From contig JBFKQZ010000004.1 of NCBI GenBank assembly GCA_041627475.1, positions 1 through 32,369 of the forward strand: a stretch of DNA of 32,369 bases. Reading direction: 5' to 3'. The notes under the pieces are model-generated. The model did no database searches. It saw only the letters and a list, made by a program, of their open reading frames with translations, and had not been told where the DNA came from. Shown piece by piece: positions 1 through 6,510 of this stretch (positions are counted from its first letter, which is position 1; each line of letters opens with the position of its first letter). The translations under genes and the position numbers were made by a program. This stretch comes from JBFGFG01 sp041627475. Its GTDB lineage: Bacteria > Actinomycetota > Nitriliruptoria > Nitriliruptorales > Nitriliruptoraceae.

Positions 1-1
1 C

Positions 2-430
2 CTCGTCGAGATCGACCCGTCGTGGCACGACCGCGTGGACCCCTCGATGCGCGGCCATCCGGACATCCCGACCGGCGTGTCGACGACGGCGACGGCGGCA
101 TTCGGGGACCTGCTGCAACTGTCGGGCAACGGGATCGGCTACCACCAGTCGGCGCCGACGCGCGAGCAACGGGTCGCGGCGCTGAGCACGAACAGCGGCC
201 GCTGGTTCTGGGCGTTCGGCAGCGCGACGCCCGGCGACTCCGGGGGGCCCGTCGCCAACCTCAGCGACGGCGGGACGGCCCTCGGACTCGCGACGGCCAT
301 CGCAGTGGGCTACGTCGACGACAGCACGACCGGGTTGCAGGCCGGCATCAACGGGGTCTCGATCGAGGGGGCGATGGCAGACGCAGCGGGCGACGGCATC
401 GAGCTGCGACTCCGGACGGTGCCCGGCTGA
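2..430 (+). CDS. trypsin-like (S1 family) serine protease, C-terminal part (5' end outside window)
   Basis: The reading frame is open from the left edge of the window to a TGA at 428-430, so only the last 142 residues are seen. The motif GDSGGP, with the nucleophile serine at bases 239-241, is the active-site signature of chymotrypsin-fold proteases. Residues after it (a short variable loop, then a glycine-rich segment) fit the end of that fold. The histidine and aspartate of the triad must lie upstream, so activity and any signal peptide cannot be judged. Such proteases in actinobacteria are usually exported; that is inference. A GTG at 35 could start a short frame but would remove most of the fold, so I treat the gene as truncated by the window. 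It converges on the 39-residue gene at 437-556. Confidence 0.8.
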   Translation, partial: LVEIDPSWHDRVDPSMRGHPDIPTGVSTTATAAFGDLLQLSGNGIGYHQSAPTREQRVAALSTNSGRWFWAFGSATPGDSGGPVANLSDGGTALGLATAIAVGYVDDSTTGLQAGINGVSIEGAMADAAGDGIELRLRTVPG

Positions 431-443
431 GCCGGCTCAGCCG
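424..443. terminator. 20-bp perfect palindrome containing both convergent stop codons
   Basis: Bases 424-433 are the exact reverse complement of 434-443 (CGGCTGAGCC then GGCTCAGCCG). The TGA of the protease (428-430) and the TGA of the minus-strand small gene (439-437) both lie inside it. It may act as a short bidirectional terminator, although there is no T tract and a real loop would open the centre. Confidence 0.45.
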
Positions 444-556
444 ATGACGCCGAAGCCCCACAGCAGCGCAGGGATCAGGATCGCGGCGAACACCACGAGC
501 AGGATGATGTCGTTCCACTTGCCGTCGCGGTAGCGGCGCGTCGAGTTGAAGCCCAT
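437..556 (-). CDS. small single-span membrane protein, 39 residues, unknown function
   Basis: An ATG at 556 opens a 39-residue frame ending at TGA 439-437. The first 16 residues are polar and basic (start MGFNSTRRYRDGKWND). The rest is a single hydrophobic stretch of about 20 residues (IILLVVFAAILIPALLW) with a short tail. The start lies one base after the stop of the DUF2469 gene (TGATATG), so it is very likely translationally coupled to that gene. The positive N-terminus predicts it faces the cytoplasm. I do not recognise the family. The clean membrane profile and tight spacing are why I call it real. It is easily missed by gene callers because of its length. Confidence 0.6.
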   Translation of the reverse strand: MGFNSTRRYRDGKWNDIILLVVFAAILIPALLWGFGVIG

Positions 557-557
557 A

Positions 558-875
558 TCAGCGCTCCTCGATGAACGGCGGCAGCTCGTGGTCGTCGTGG
601 TCGAGCTCCTCGATGTTGACGTCGCGGAACGTCAGGACCCGGACCGACTTGATGAAGCGGGCAGGGCGGTACATGTCCCAGACCCAGGCGTCGTCGATCT
701 CGAGCTCGAACCACTGGTCGCCGGGGCCACCGCGTGGATGGACCTCGACGGCGTTGCAGAGGTAGAACCGGCGCTCGGTCTCCACCACGTAGGTGAACAT
801 CCGCACGACGTCGCGGTACTCGCGGTACAGCCCCATCTCGAGGTCGTGCTCGTACGCGTCGAGCTCGTCCTCCAT
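558..875 (-). CDS. DUF2469 family protein, conserved in actinobacteria
   Basis: This 105-residue protein matches the DUF2469 family (M. tuberculosis Rv2901c type). Family hallmarks visible are YREYRDVVRMF, YVVETERRFYLCN near residues 29-41, and the segment AWVWDMYRPARF near 63-73 followed by FRDVNIEEL. The function is unknown; no catalytic motif or membrane segment is evident. The ATG at 875 has a strong ribosome binding site, AGGAGG at 885-890, nine bases upstream, so the longer upstream frame is not used. As in mycobacteria it follows rnhB and lepB, which suggests constitutive expression with the rplS region. A 39-residue membrane protein follows directly. Confidence 0.9.
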   Translation of the reverse strand: MEDELDAYEHDLEMGLYREYRDVVRMFTYVVETERRFYLCNAVEVHPRGGPGDQWFELEIDDAWVWDMYRPARFIKSVRVLTFRDVNIEELDHDDHELPPFIEER

Positions 876-917
876 GTGTCCGTACCTCCTGATGACCGAC
901 CCCAGACGGTACCCCCG

Positions 918-1032
918 GCCCGAGGACGGGCGGGTGGAGGAGCCCGCCCGGAGGGCCGTCGCGAGCGCAGCGAGCGGGAGCGTCGTGCCCGAGGACGGGC
1001 GGGTGGAGGAGCCCGCACGGAGGGCCGTCGCG
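918..1032. repeat. 46-bp direct repeat, two copies, 69-bp period
   Basis: Bases 918-963 and 987-1032 are identical except for one C-to-A change near position 31 of the unit. Each copy contains CGAGGACGGGCGGGTGGAGG. The 23 bases between them are of the GCGAGCGCAGCGAGCG type. The repeat lies between the rnhB stop (1034) and the DUF2469 start (875). Weak 5-bp stems (CGGGC/GCCCG) are possible in each copy. Confidence 0.9.
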
Positions 1033-1033
1033 G

Positions 1034-1729
1034 TCAGATCGCGAGGCGGGTCTGTCGGAGCGCGGCGATCGGCTCCCAGCTGTGGCGGTGCCAGGAGCAG
1101 GCCCCCACGTCGTCGAGCGCGGCGAGGTGCGCTGGCGCCGGGTAGCCCTTGTTGCTGTCGAACTCGTAGGCGGGGTGCTCGGCGGCCACCTCGCACATGA
1201 GCCGGTCACGCGTGACCTTCGCCATGACCGAGGCGGCAGCGACCGACGCGCTGTACGCGTCGCCGTACACGATGCGCTCGGTGGGCACGCCGTAGTGCGA
1301 GAGGAAGTCCCAGTTGCCGTCCAGCAGCAGCACGTCCGGTCGGATCGGCAGCGCGTCGACGGCCCGGGTCGCCGCCAGCCGGATGGCGTCGCTCATGCCG
1401 AGCCCGTCGATCTCGTGGTTGCTGGCGTGCCCCACCCCGATGCCCAGGGCGAAGCCGCGCAGCCGTTCGAACAGCTCCTCACGGCGCGGCTCGTCGAGCT
1501 GCTTGGACTCGCGCAGCTTGTAGATGCGGCGGTCGCTCGGCAGCACCACGGCGGCGTAGGTCACCGGCCCGGCCCACGCGCCGCGCCCGACCTCGTCGAC
1601 CCCGGCCACGACGAGGTCCTGGTCCCAGTAGCGCTGCTCGTGCTTGATGCCCGGCACGTCCGGCAGGCGGATCGTGCGCCCCGAACTGGTGCGCTTGACG
1701 TTCCTGCGCTTCGTGACCGGCAACCCCAT
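1034..1729 (-). CDS. rnhB: ribonuclease HII
   Basis: RNase HII cuts the RNA strand of RNA-DNA hybrids and removes single ribonucleotides from DNA. The 231-residue protein has the catalytic DEVGRG motif at D45-E46 followed by GAWAGPV, a further aspartate at D137 (LLLDGNWD), and the block SASVAAASVMAKVTRD at about 160-175. SNKGYPAPAH near the end matches the family's NKGY-x3-H motif. The N-terminal 38 residues are basic and variable. The ATG at 1729 lies 14 bases after the lepB stop, so lepB and rnhB are probably one transcript. The order rplS-lepB-rnhB-DUF2469 is standard in actinobacteria. Confidence 0.96.
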   Translation of the reverse strand: MGLPVTKRRNVKRTSSGRTIRLPDVPGIKHEQRYWDQDLVVAGVDEVGRGAWAGPVTYAAVVLPSDRRIYKLRESKQLDEPRREELFERLRGFALGIGVGHASNHEIDGLGMSDAIRLAATRAVDALPIRPDVLLLDGNWDFLSHYGVPTERIVYGDAYSASVAAASVMAKVTRDRLMCEVAAEHPAYEFDSNKGYPAPAHLAALDDVGACSWHRHSWEPIAALRQTRLAI

Positions 1730-1743
1730 GGCGACGACCGTAC

Positions 1744-2445
1744 TCAGCCGTCGTCGGCGGTCCCGTCCACCTCGTCGTCGAGCCGCACGGCCTGACGTGG
1801 GATGTCGAGCTCTCCGATGCCGTGGTCGCCGATGCCGCCGGCGTGCTCGAAGGGCCACAGCACGAACGCGGCCCGGCCGACGACGTGGTCCATCTCGACG
1901 TAGCCGAGTCCGAAGCGGGAGTCGGCCGAGTTCGGTCGGTTGTCGCCCAGCACGAACAGGCGCCCCTCGGGCACGTCGAACGGTCCGAACGAGCGCTCGT
2001 CGCCGTTGACGACGTACGGCTCGTCGATCTCGACGCCGTTGACGCTCACGACGCCGTCCTCGATGAGGACGGTGTCGCCCGGCAGCCCGATGACGCGCTT
2101 GACGAAGTCACGCGCGTCGGCCGGGATCACGCCGAGGAAGCGACCGACGGCGGTGACGACGTCGTCGAAGCCGCTCGCCTCGCCCGTCGGGACCTCGTCG
2201 CCGGCGAAGACGATCACCTCGCCGCGAGCGGGCTCGCGGAAGAGGTAGCTGATCTTCTCGACGACCATGCGGTCCTGCTCCTCCAGCGTCGGGACCATCG
2301 AGCTGGAGGGGATGTAGAAGACCTGCACGACGAACGTGCGCAGCAGGAACGCCAGCAGCAGGGCGACCAACAGCAGGACCGGGAGCTCACGCAGGAACGA
2401 GAGGAACGAGTCCTCGTCCCGGCGGGACGCGGGGGATGCACTCAC
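1744..2445 (-). CDS. lepB: signal peptidase I
   Basis: Type I signal peptidase releases exported proteins from their signal peptides at the outer face of the membrane. With the GTG at 2445 the protein has 233 residues: a cytoplasmic tail of about 20, one membrane span (about 22-40), then the catalytic domain. The nucleophile is S49 in PSSSMVPTL, the general-base lysine is K116 in FVKRVIGLPGD, and the late family box GDNRPNSADSR is present. I prefer GTG 2445 because AGGA lies seven bases upstream. A GTG at 2475 would add ten residues but has no clear ribosome site. Downstream rnhB is 14 bases away. Confidence 0.95.
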   Translation of the reverse strand: MSASPASRRDEDSFLSFLRELPVLLLVALLLAFLLRTFVVQVFYIPSSSMVPTLEEQDRMVVEKISYLFREPARGEVIVFAGDEVPTGEASGFDDVVTAVGRFLGVIPADARDFVKRVIGLPGDTVLIEDGVVSVNGVEIDEPYVVNGDERSFGPFDVPEGRLFVLGDNRPNSADSRFGLGYVEMDHVVGRAAFVLWPFEHAGGIGDHGIGELDIPRQAVRLDDEVDGTADDG

Positions 2446-2498
2446 GTGGTCGTCCTGACCAGTCGGCTGCCCCACCGGGACGCCGGCGGGACCGCCCG

Positions 2499-2504
2499 AG
2501 CGTA
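2499..2504 (-). promoter_or_regulatory. possible -10 element for lepB-rnhB
   Basis: On the minus strand this reads TACGCT, the same hexamer as the -10 of the better supported rplS promoter. It would give a leader of about 45 bases before the lepB GTG. No convincing -35 is seen, so it is weak. Confidence 0.3.
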
Positions 2505-2520
2505 ACGAGCAGCGACGCGA

Positions 2521-2536
2521 GGGGCCGGAAGGCCCC
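2521..2536 (-). terminator. GC hairpin just after rplS
   Basis: GGGGCC-GGAA-GGCCCC forms a perfect 6-bp stem with a four-base loop, five bases beyond the rplS stop. It has no T tract, which is common in actinobacterial terminators, so it may end or attenuate transcription before lepB. Confidence 0.5.
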
Positions 2537-2541
2537 GTGCG

Positions 2542-2892
2542 TCACAGGTCGTCGCGCTTCTCCTTGATGCGGGCCTTCTTGCCCTGGCGCTCGCGGAGGT
2601 AGTAGAGCTTCGCGCGACGGACCTTGCCCCGACGCGTGACGGTGATGTTCTCCACCACCGGGCTGTGCACCGGGAAGATGCGCTCGACGCCGACGCCGAA
2701 GCTGATCTTGCGGACCGTGAAGGTCTCGCGCAGACCGCCGCCCTGGCGGGCGATGACGACGCCCTCGAAGACCTGGATGCGGGAGCGGGTCCCCTCGATG
2801 ACGCGCACGTCGACCTTGACGTTGTCACCGGGACGGAAGTCCGGGACGTCGTCCTTCATGCGGGCCTTCTCGACCACGTCGAGGCGGTTCAT
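2542..2892 (-). CDS. rplS: 50S ribosomal protein L19
   Basis: L19 sits at the 30S-50S interface of the ribosome. The 116-residue length and sequence are typical: FRPGDNVKVDVRVIEG at about 19-34, RIQVFEGVVIARQGGG at 38-53, ETFTVRKISFGVGVERIFPVHSP at about 56-78, and the basic tail RRGKVRRAKLYYLRER. The ATG at 2892 has GAAGGA six bases upstream. A 229-base gap holding a good promoter and a leader hairpin separates it from trmD, so L19 can be expressed independently of the rpsP-trmD operon. It lies in the usual place after trmD. Confidence 0.97.
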   Translation of the reverse strand: MNRLDVVEKARMKDDVPDFRPGDNVKVDVRVIEGTRSRIQVFEGVVIARQGGGLRETFTVRKISFGVGVERIFPVHSPVVENITVTRRGKVRRAKLYYLRERQGKKARIKEKRDDL

Positions 2893-3017
2893 GGTGTGTC
2901 CTTCGGGCAGGGCGCACTGCGGGCGCCAGTGGGAGGGCCTCGGAACCGCGAGAGGACTCGGACGTTCGTCACGGAAGGGCCCGGGAACTGCTGACGGGGA
3001 GGACCCGGACAGCCGGA

Positions 3018-3038
3018 CGCGAGCCTGCACGGCTCGCG
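3018..3038 (-). promoter_or_regulatory. 8-bp hairpin at the predicted 5' end of the rplS leader
   Basis: Bases 3018-3025 pair perfectly with 3031-3038 across a five-base loop. The predicted start of the rplS transcript is near 3041, so the hairpin would sit at the very 5' end of a leader of about 150 bases. It may stabilise the mRNA or be part of an L19-responsive leader. Alternatively it is the trmD terminator. Confidence 0.45.
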
Positions 3039-3047
3039 CGGCCGCCA

Positions 3048-3076
3048 AGCGTACGACGCCGTGCGCAGACCGGCAA
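3048..3076 (-). promoter_or_regulatory. predicted sigma-70-type promoter of rplS
   Basis: On the minus strand a -35 element TTGCCG (3076-3071) is followed after exactly 17 bases by a -10 element TACGCT (3053-3048). This is the best spaced promoter I found in the window. Transcription would start near 3041, about 150 bases before the rplS ATG. Confidence 0.55.
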
Positions 3077-3121
3077 CCGACGCGCGCCCCGGCGGACGGC
3101 CGACAACCGTCTGGCCGGGCG

Positions 3122-3850
3122 TCAGTCGAGGAGGTCGGGGCGACGCTCGGCGGTGAGGCGGCGGGCCTGTTCGAGGCGCCAGGCGTCGACCGCCCCGTGG
3201 TCGCCCGAGGTGAGGACGTCCGGGACACCGTGACCGCGCCACTCGGCCGGACGGGTGTACTGGGGGTGCTCGAGCAGGCCGTGCTCGCCGAAGGACTCCT
3301 CGACCGGCGAGGCGTCGTTGCCCATGACGCCGGGGACGAGACGGCTGACCGCCTCGATCACGACCAGCGCGGCGACCTCACCGCCCCAGACGACGTAGTC
3401 GCCGATCGACACCTCGTCGGTGGCGACCAGGTCGTGCACACGCTCGTCGATGCCCTCGTACCGGCCGCAGCACAGGACCAGCCGATCCTCCGCCGCGAGG
3501 TCCTCGACGAGCTCCTGGTCGAGCGGGCGGCCGCGGGGCGTGAGCAGGATCGTCCGCGGCCGCTCGCCGCCGGCGACGAACCGGTCTGTCGGCAGCGGGT
3601 CGCCGCCGGAGTCGTCCCGGTCGTTCCAGACGGCCTCGGCCGCACGGGTCCAGACGTCGGCGCGCATGACCATGCCGGCGCCACCGCCGTAGGGGCTGTC
3701 GTCGACGGTGCGGTGCCGGTCGTCGGTGAAGTCGCGCAGGTCCGTGGTGCGGACGTCGAGCAGCCCGTTCTCGCGCGCCCTGCCCAGCAGGGACACGCCG
3801 AGCGGCCCCTCGAGGTACTCGGGGAAGATGGTGAGGACGTCGATCCTCAT
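3122..3850 (-). CDS. trmD: tRNA (guanine-37-N1)-methyltransferase
   Basis: TrmD uses S-adenosylmethionine to methylate G37 next to the anticodon, preventing frameshifting. The 242-residue protein begins MRIDVLTIFPEYL, carries DDSPYGGGAGMVMR near residues 50-63, and has the trefoil-knot cofactor site CGRYEGIDERV followed by SIGDYVVWGGEVAALVVIEA. GEHGLLEHPQYTRP matches the conserved segment of the C-terminal domain. The ATG overlaps the rimM stop by four bases (ATGA), so the two are coupled. It closes the rpsP-khpA-rimM-trmD operon. Confidence 0.97.
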   Translation of the reverse strand: MRIDVLTIFPEYLEGPLGVSLLGRARENGLLDVRTTDLRDFTDDRHRTVDDSPYGGGAGMVMRADVWTRAAEAVWNDRDDSGGDPLPTDRFVAGGERPRTILLTPRGRPLDQELVEDLAAEDRLVLCCGRYEGIDERVHDLVATDEVSIGDYVVWGGEVAALVVIEAVSRLVPGVMGNDASPVEESFGEHGLLEHPQYTRPAEWRGHGVPDVLTSGDHGAVDAWRLEQARRLTAERRPDLLD

Positions 3851-4443
3851 TCGGAGGCGTCCGGTGCGGTCTCGCCGGGCGAACGGACCACGGCGGCCTC
3901 GTCCTCGTCGAGCAGGCCGGCGGGCGGGTCGACGACGACCAGCACCAGCTCGCCCTCCTCGGTCTCGCGCGCCTCGACGAGCTCGTCGACGGCGGGCAGC
4001 AGCAGCTCGGCGCCGGACGGGCGGCGCACCTCGAGCATGTCGTAGCCGGCCGAGGGGGACAGTTCGATATGGTCGGTGACCTCACCGATGACGCCACCGT
4101 GCTCGTCCAGCACCGTGAGCCCGACGAGCTCGTGCACCCAGAAGGTGTCGGTCTCGTCGTCGCCATCGAGCGGCGGTGCGGTCAGCACCGCCCCGCGCAG
4201 GCCCTCGGCGGCGGTCCGGTCGCCGATGCCCTCGAAGCGCACCAGCCACCGCCCCTGATGGGGCCGGCTGGAGACGATCGCGGCGGGTTCGCCGTCGAGC
4301 AGGACCTCTGCCCCGGGCGCGAACCGGACGCCGGGCCGGTCAGTCTGCAGGTGGACGGCGACCTCGCCGCGCACCCCGTGCGGTTTCACGACACGACCCA
4401 CCTCGAGCAGAGGTGGGTCGGTGTGCTGTGCGTGGTCGGTCAC
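3847..4443 (-). CDS. rimM: 16S rRNA processing protein RimM
   Basis: RimM helps mature the 30S subunit head by binding S19. The 198-residue protein shows the N-terminal RimM signature VGRVVKPHGVRGEVAVHL (about 16-33) and a C-terminal PRC-barrel (FWVHELVGLTVLDEHGGVIGEV, then about 40 residues on VDPPAGLLD). An acidic tail follows. The GTG at 4443 begins one base after the khpA stop, and the gene overlaps trmD by four bases, so translation of the set is probably coupled. No good ribosome binding site is seen, which fits coupling. Confidence 0.93.
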   Translation of the reverse strand: MTDHAQHTDPPLLEVGRVVKPHGVRGEVAVHLQTDRPGVRFAPGAEVLLDGEPAAIVSSRPHQGRWLVRFEGIGDRTAAEGLRGAVLTAPPLDGDDETDTFWVHELVGLTVLDEHGGVIGEVTDHIELSPSAGYDMLEVRRPSGAELLLPAVDELVEARETEEGELVLVVVDPPAGLLDEDEAAVVRSPGETAPDASE

Positions 4444-4444
4444 G

Positions 4445-4681
4445 TCAGTCGAGGATCTCGACGTTCACGTCGTGGTCGTCGAGCGAGGCGGCCTGGCGCA
4501 CGACGGTGCGCAGGGCCTTCGCGGTGCGACCACGCTTGCCGATCACCTTGCCGATGTCGTCGGGCGCGACGGCGAGCTCGAGGGTGACGGGGTCGTCGTC
4601 CTCGACGATGTAGACCTCGACCTCGTCCGGCTCGTCGACGAGCTGCTTGGCGAGGTACTCCAGGACGTCAGCGGCCCTCAC
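4445..4681 (-). CDS. khpA: KH-domain RNA-binding protein KhpA
   Basis: This 78-residue protein consists of one KH domain. The RNA-contacting GxxG loop is GKRG within IGKVIGKRGRTAKALR (about 43-58). KhpA (YlqC type) binds RNA broadly and in Gram-positive bacteria affects cell division and small RNA action. Its position between rpsP and rimM is the usual one. The GTG start overlaps the rpsP stop by four bases (GTGA), so it is translationally coupled to S16. Confidence 0.93.
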   Translation of the reverse strand: MRAADVLEYLAKQLVDEPDEVEVYIVEDDDPVTLELAVAPDDIGKVIGKRGRTAKALRTVVRQAASLDDHDVNVEILD

Positions 4682-5103
4682 GACTCGTCCTCCGCAGCCT
4701 CGTCGGCGTCGGTCTCGGCCTCGTCGGCAGCGTCGTCCGCGCCGGCGGCCTCGGCCTCGGCGGCGGCCTCCTCGGCCTTGGCCTTGGCCTTCTTGCTCAT
4801 CTTCGGCTTGTCGGCCTCGGCGGAGCGGTCGCGCTTGGGCTCGTCACCCGGCTTGAACTCCTCCCAGACACCGACGATGCGCAGGAGCTTCTCGACCTGC
4901 GAGGACGGCTGGGCGCCGTGGCGCAGCCAGTGCAGGGCGCGCTCCTCGTCGATCTTGATCGTCGAGGGGTTGTCGAGCGGGTGGTACTCGCCGATGATCT
5001 CGATGAACTTGCCGTTGCGCGGAGCGCGCTTGTCGGCGGCGACGACGCGGTAGTGGGGACGCTTCTTGGTGCCCTCGCGCCGGAGGCGGAGTCGAACTGC
5101 CAT
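4678..5103 (-). CDS. rpsP: 30S ribosomal protein S16 with acidic C-terminal extension
   Basis: S16 is an early-assembling 30S protein. Residues 1 to about 80 are the canonical domain: MAVRLRLRREGTKKRPHYRV, then FIEIIGEYHPL and RALHWLRHGAQPS. The remaining 60 residues are low complexity, rich in Ala, Glu, Asp and Lys, and end strongly acidic. Such tails occur in actinobacterial S16 proteins. The ATG at 5103 has AGGA nine bases upstream, and the longer upstream frame has no S16 similarity. It is the first gene of the rpsP-khpA-rimM-trmD operon, whose leader carries a strong hairpin. Confidence 0.96.
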   Translation of the reverse strand: MAVRLRLRREGTKKRPHYRVVAADKRAPRNGKFIEIIGEYHPLDNPSTIKIDEERALHWLRHGAQPSSQVEKLLRIVGVWEEFKPGDEPKRDRSAEADKPKMSKKAKAKAEEAAAEAEAAGADDAADEAETDADEAAEDES

Positions 5104-5127
5104 GGATCTGGTTCCTGTGTGGTGCGG

Positions 5128-5151
5128 GCACGACGGCAGGCGCCGTCGTGC
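5128..5151 (-). promoter_or_regulatory. perfect 10-bp hairpin in the rpsP leader
   Basis: GCACGACGGC (5128-5137) pairs exactly with GCCGTCGTGC (5142-5151) across a four-base loop. It ends 24 bases before the rpsP ATG. No plus-strand gene ends here, so it is not a terminator of a neighbour. It could be an attenuator, an S16 autoregulatory site or a stabiliser of the operon mRNA. Confidence 0.6.
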
Positions 5152-5305
5152 TGTGGTGGATGCCGGGCGCGTGCGCGCCGCGGGGCGGTGGTGGCCCGTA
5201 CCCGTCGTGCCGGTCGCCGAGGTCAGTGGGCGTGGCGCGGGGGCGGAGGTCACCGGGTGGTGCTGGCCCGTCCGGGGAGCGAGCTCCGAGGTCGGGCGGC
5301 TGCGC

Positions 5306-5311
5306 AGGGTA
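5306..5311 (-). promoter_or_regulatory. possible -10 element for the rpsP operon
   Basis: The minus strand reads TACCCT. The same hexamer precedes ffh and the DAK2 gene. A start here would give a leader of about 195 bases that includes the 10-bp hairpin. The -35 region is not convincing. Confidence 0.3.
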
Positions 5312-5345
5312 ACGGCTCGCGTGGCAGCCTGACGGGTGGAGCGCG

Positions 5346-6191
5346 ATGCCTGCACGGGAGGTCGAGGTGTCCACGCCGCCACCCCGCCTCGTGGTGCTGA
5401 CTGCCCGCGACGCCGACGTGGCCGTCGTCCTGCGCCGGGGACCGACGGACTGGGTGCGCCTGTCACTGTGGGACACGGCGACCGACGAGGTCGAGCACGG
5501 CGGCTGGATGCACGCCCGCGTCCCGTGGCGCCGCTGCGACCTCTCCCCCGACGGCCGACTGTTCGTCGCCTTCGTGGCGGACTACGGCAACGGTGGGGGC
5601 GCGGAGGACCACGACCACCTCCGTGACACCTGGGTGGCCATCAGCAGGCCGCCGTGGTGGCACGCCCTGGCCCTGTGGTTCAACGGCACGACGTGGGACT
5701 TCGGCGGGTTCTTCCCCGACGCCGTCTCGTGCACGATCAAGTCAGGCGCTCCGGACGCCGGCGAGGTCCCGTACTGGCTGGACACCGAGGCGGACGTCCC
5801 CGAGCCGCGCCCGGGGGCTGCCTGGACCGACGTGACCGTCCCGCACAACCGTCGGGTCCGCGACGGCTGGACCGAGGTGGAACCCGGCTGGTGGGAGCGC
5901 CCGCTCGCGGCACCCGGGACCGCGGCGGTCGCGCGCGAGCACGTCGACGCCAACGCGCACGTCAGCAACGAGGTGGCGCTGCGCTGGGGCGACGAGCTCG
6001 AGCCGCTGCCACCCGGCGCCTCGCTCGACGTGTCGGCCGACGGTCGAGCGCTGGTCTGCCGCGAGGGCCGACTCGAGGTGCACACCGGCCCGGGCGCGGT
6101 GACCGTTGTCGACGACGTCACCGACCAACGGCCCGACCCCCAGACATCCCCGCCGTGGGCGCGGTCGTGGCCGGGCCCACCGGTGACCTGA
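5346..6191 (+). CDS. hypothetical protein, 281 residues
   Basis: I do not recognise a named family. Residues about 30-80 read like a beta-propeller or TolB-type repeat (LSLWDTATDEVEHGGW, then RRCDLSPDGRLFVAF). The centre has TWVAISRPPWWHALALW followed by an aromatic and glycine-rich stretch. The protein is rich in tryptophan (WW pairs), has no signal peptide, membrane span or cysteine cluster, and probably is soluble and cytoplasmic. The last 30 residues are proline-rich. The ATG at 5346 follows GGAG with only four bases between, so the start is reasonable but not certain. It is alone on the plus strand, divergent from rpsP and convergent with the CDGSH gene, three bases between the two stop codons. 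Confidence 0.75.
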   Translation: MPAREVEVSTPPPRLVVLTARDADVAVVLRRGPTDWVRLSLWDTATDEVEHGGWMHARVPWRRCDLSPDGRLFVAFVADYGNGGGAEDHDHLRDTWVAISRPPWWHALALWFNGTTWDFGGFFPDAVSCTIKSGAPDAGEVPYWLDTEADVPEPRPGAAWTDVTVPHNRRVRDGWTEVEPGWWERPLAAPGTAAVAREHVDANAHVSNEVALRWGDELEPLPPGASLDVSADGRALVCREGRLEVHTGPGAVTVVDDVTDQRPDPQTSPPWARSWPGPPVT

Positions 6192-6194
6192 GCC

Positions 6195-6425
6195 TCACCA
6201 GGGGTAGGGCTGGCTCTCCGGGGTCGGCTCCGAGGCGAAGCCGACCTTGTTGTGGGTCCCGTCACAGAACGGCTTCCTGCCGCTCTGCCCGCAGCGGCAC
6301 AGCGCGACGTTCGTGCCCTCGGGGATGTCCGTCCACGTCTCGCCGTCGGCGCCCCGCAGCCGGGCGGGCCCCTTCACCGTGTACGGGCCGTTCTTCGTGA
6401 CCCTGACCTCGACCTCGTCGCTCAC
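6195..6425 (-). CDS. CDGSH-type iron-sulfur domain protein
   Basis: The 76-residue protein ends in the pattern CRCGQSGRKPFCDGTH, which matches the CDGSH rule C-x-C-x2-S-x3-P-x-C-D-G-T-H. Three cysteines and one histidine would hold a 2Fe-2S cluster. The N-terminal half (VRVTKNGPYTVKGPARL) is the usual short beta segment of bacterial single-CDGSH proteins. There is no membrane anchor, unlike mitoNEET, so it should be cytosolic. A role in redox or iron handling is inferred. The GTG at 6425 has AGGAG six bases upstream, so the longer arginine-rich frame is rejected. Confidence 0.92.
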   Translation of the reverse strand: MSDEVEVRVTKNGPYTVKGPARLRGADGETWTDIPEGTNVALCRCGQSGRKPFCDGTHNKVGFASEPTPESQPYPW

Positions 6426-6510
6426 CGGTGGCTCCTCTCGTCGGCGTCGCGGCCACATGGCTACCGCGCCCGGGCGACGCTCGCCCCCTGCCGACCGGCC
6501 CGACAGCGAC

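Noticed and set aside
2889..3242. 117-residue minus-strand frame upstream of rplS
   Set aside because: Spans the rplS promoter and the trmD end, with Arg/Pro-rich shadow composition.
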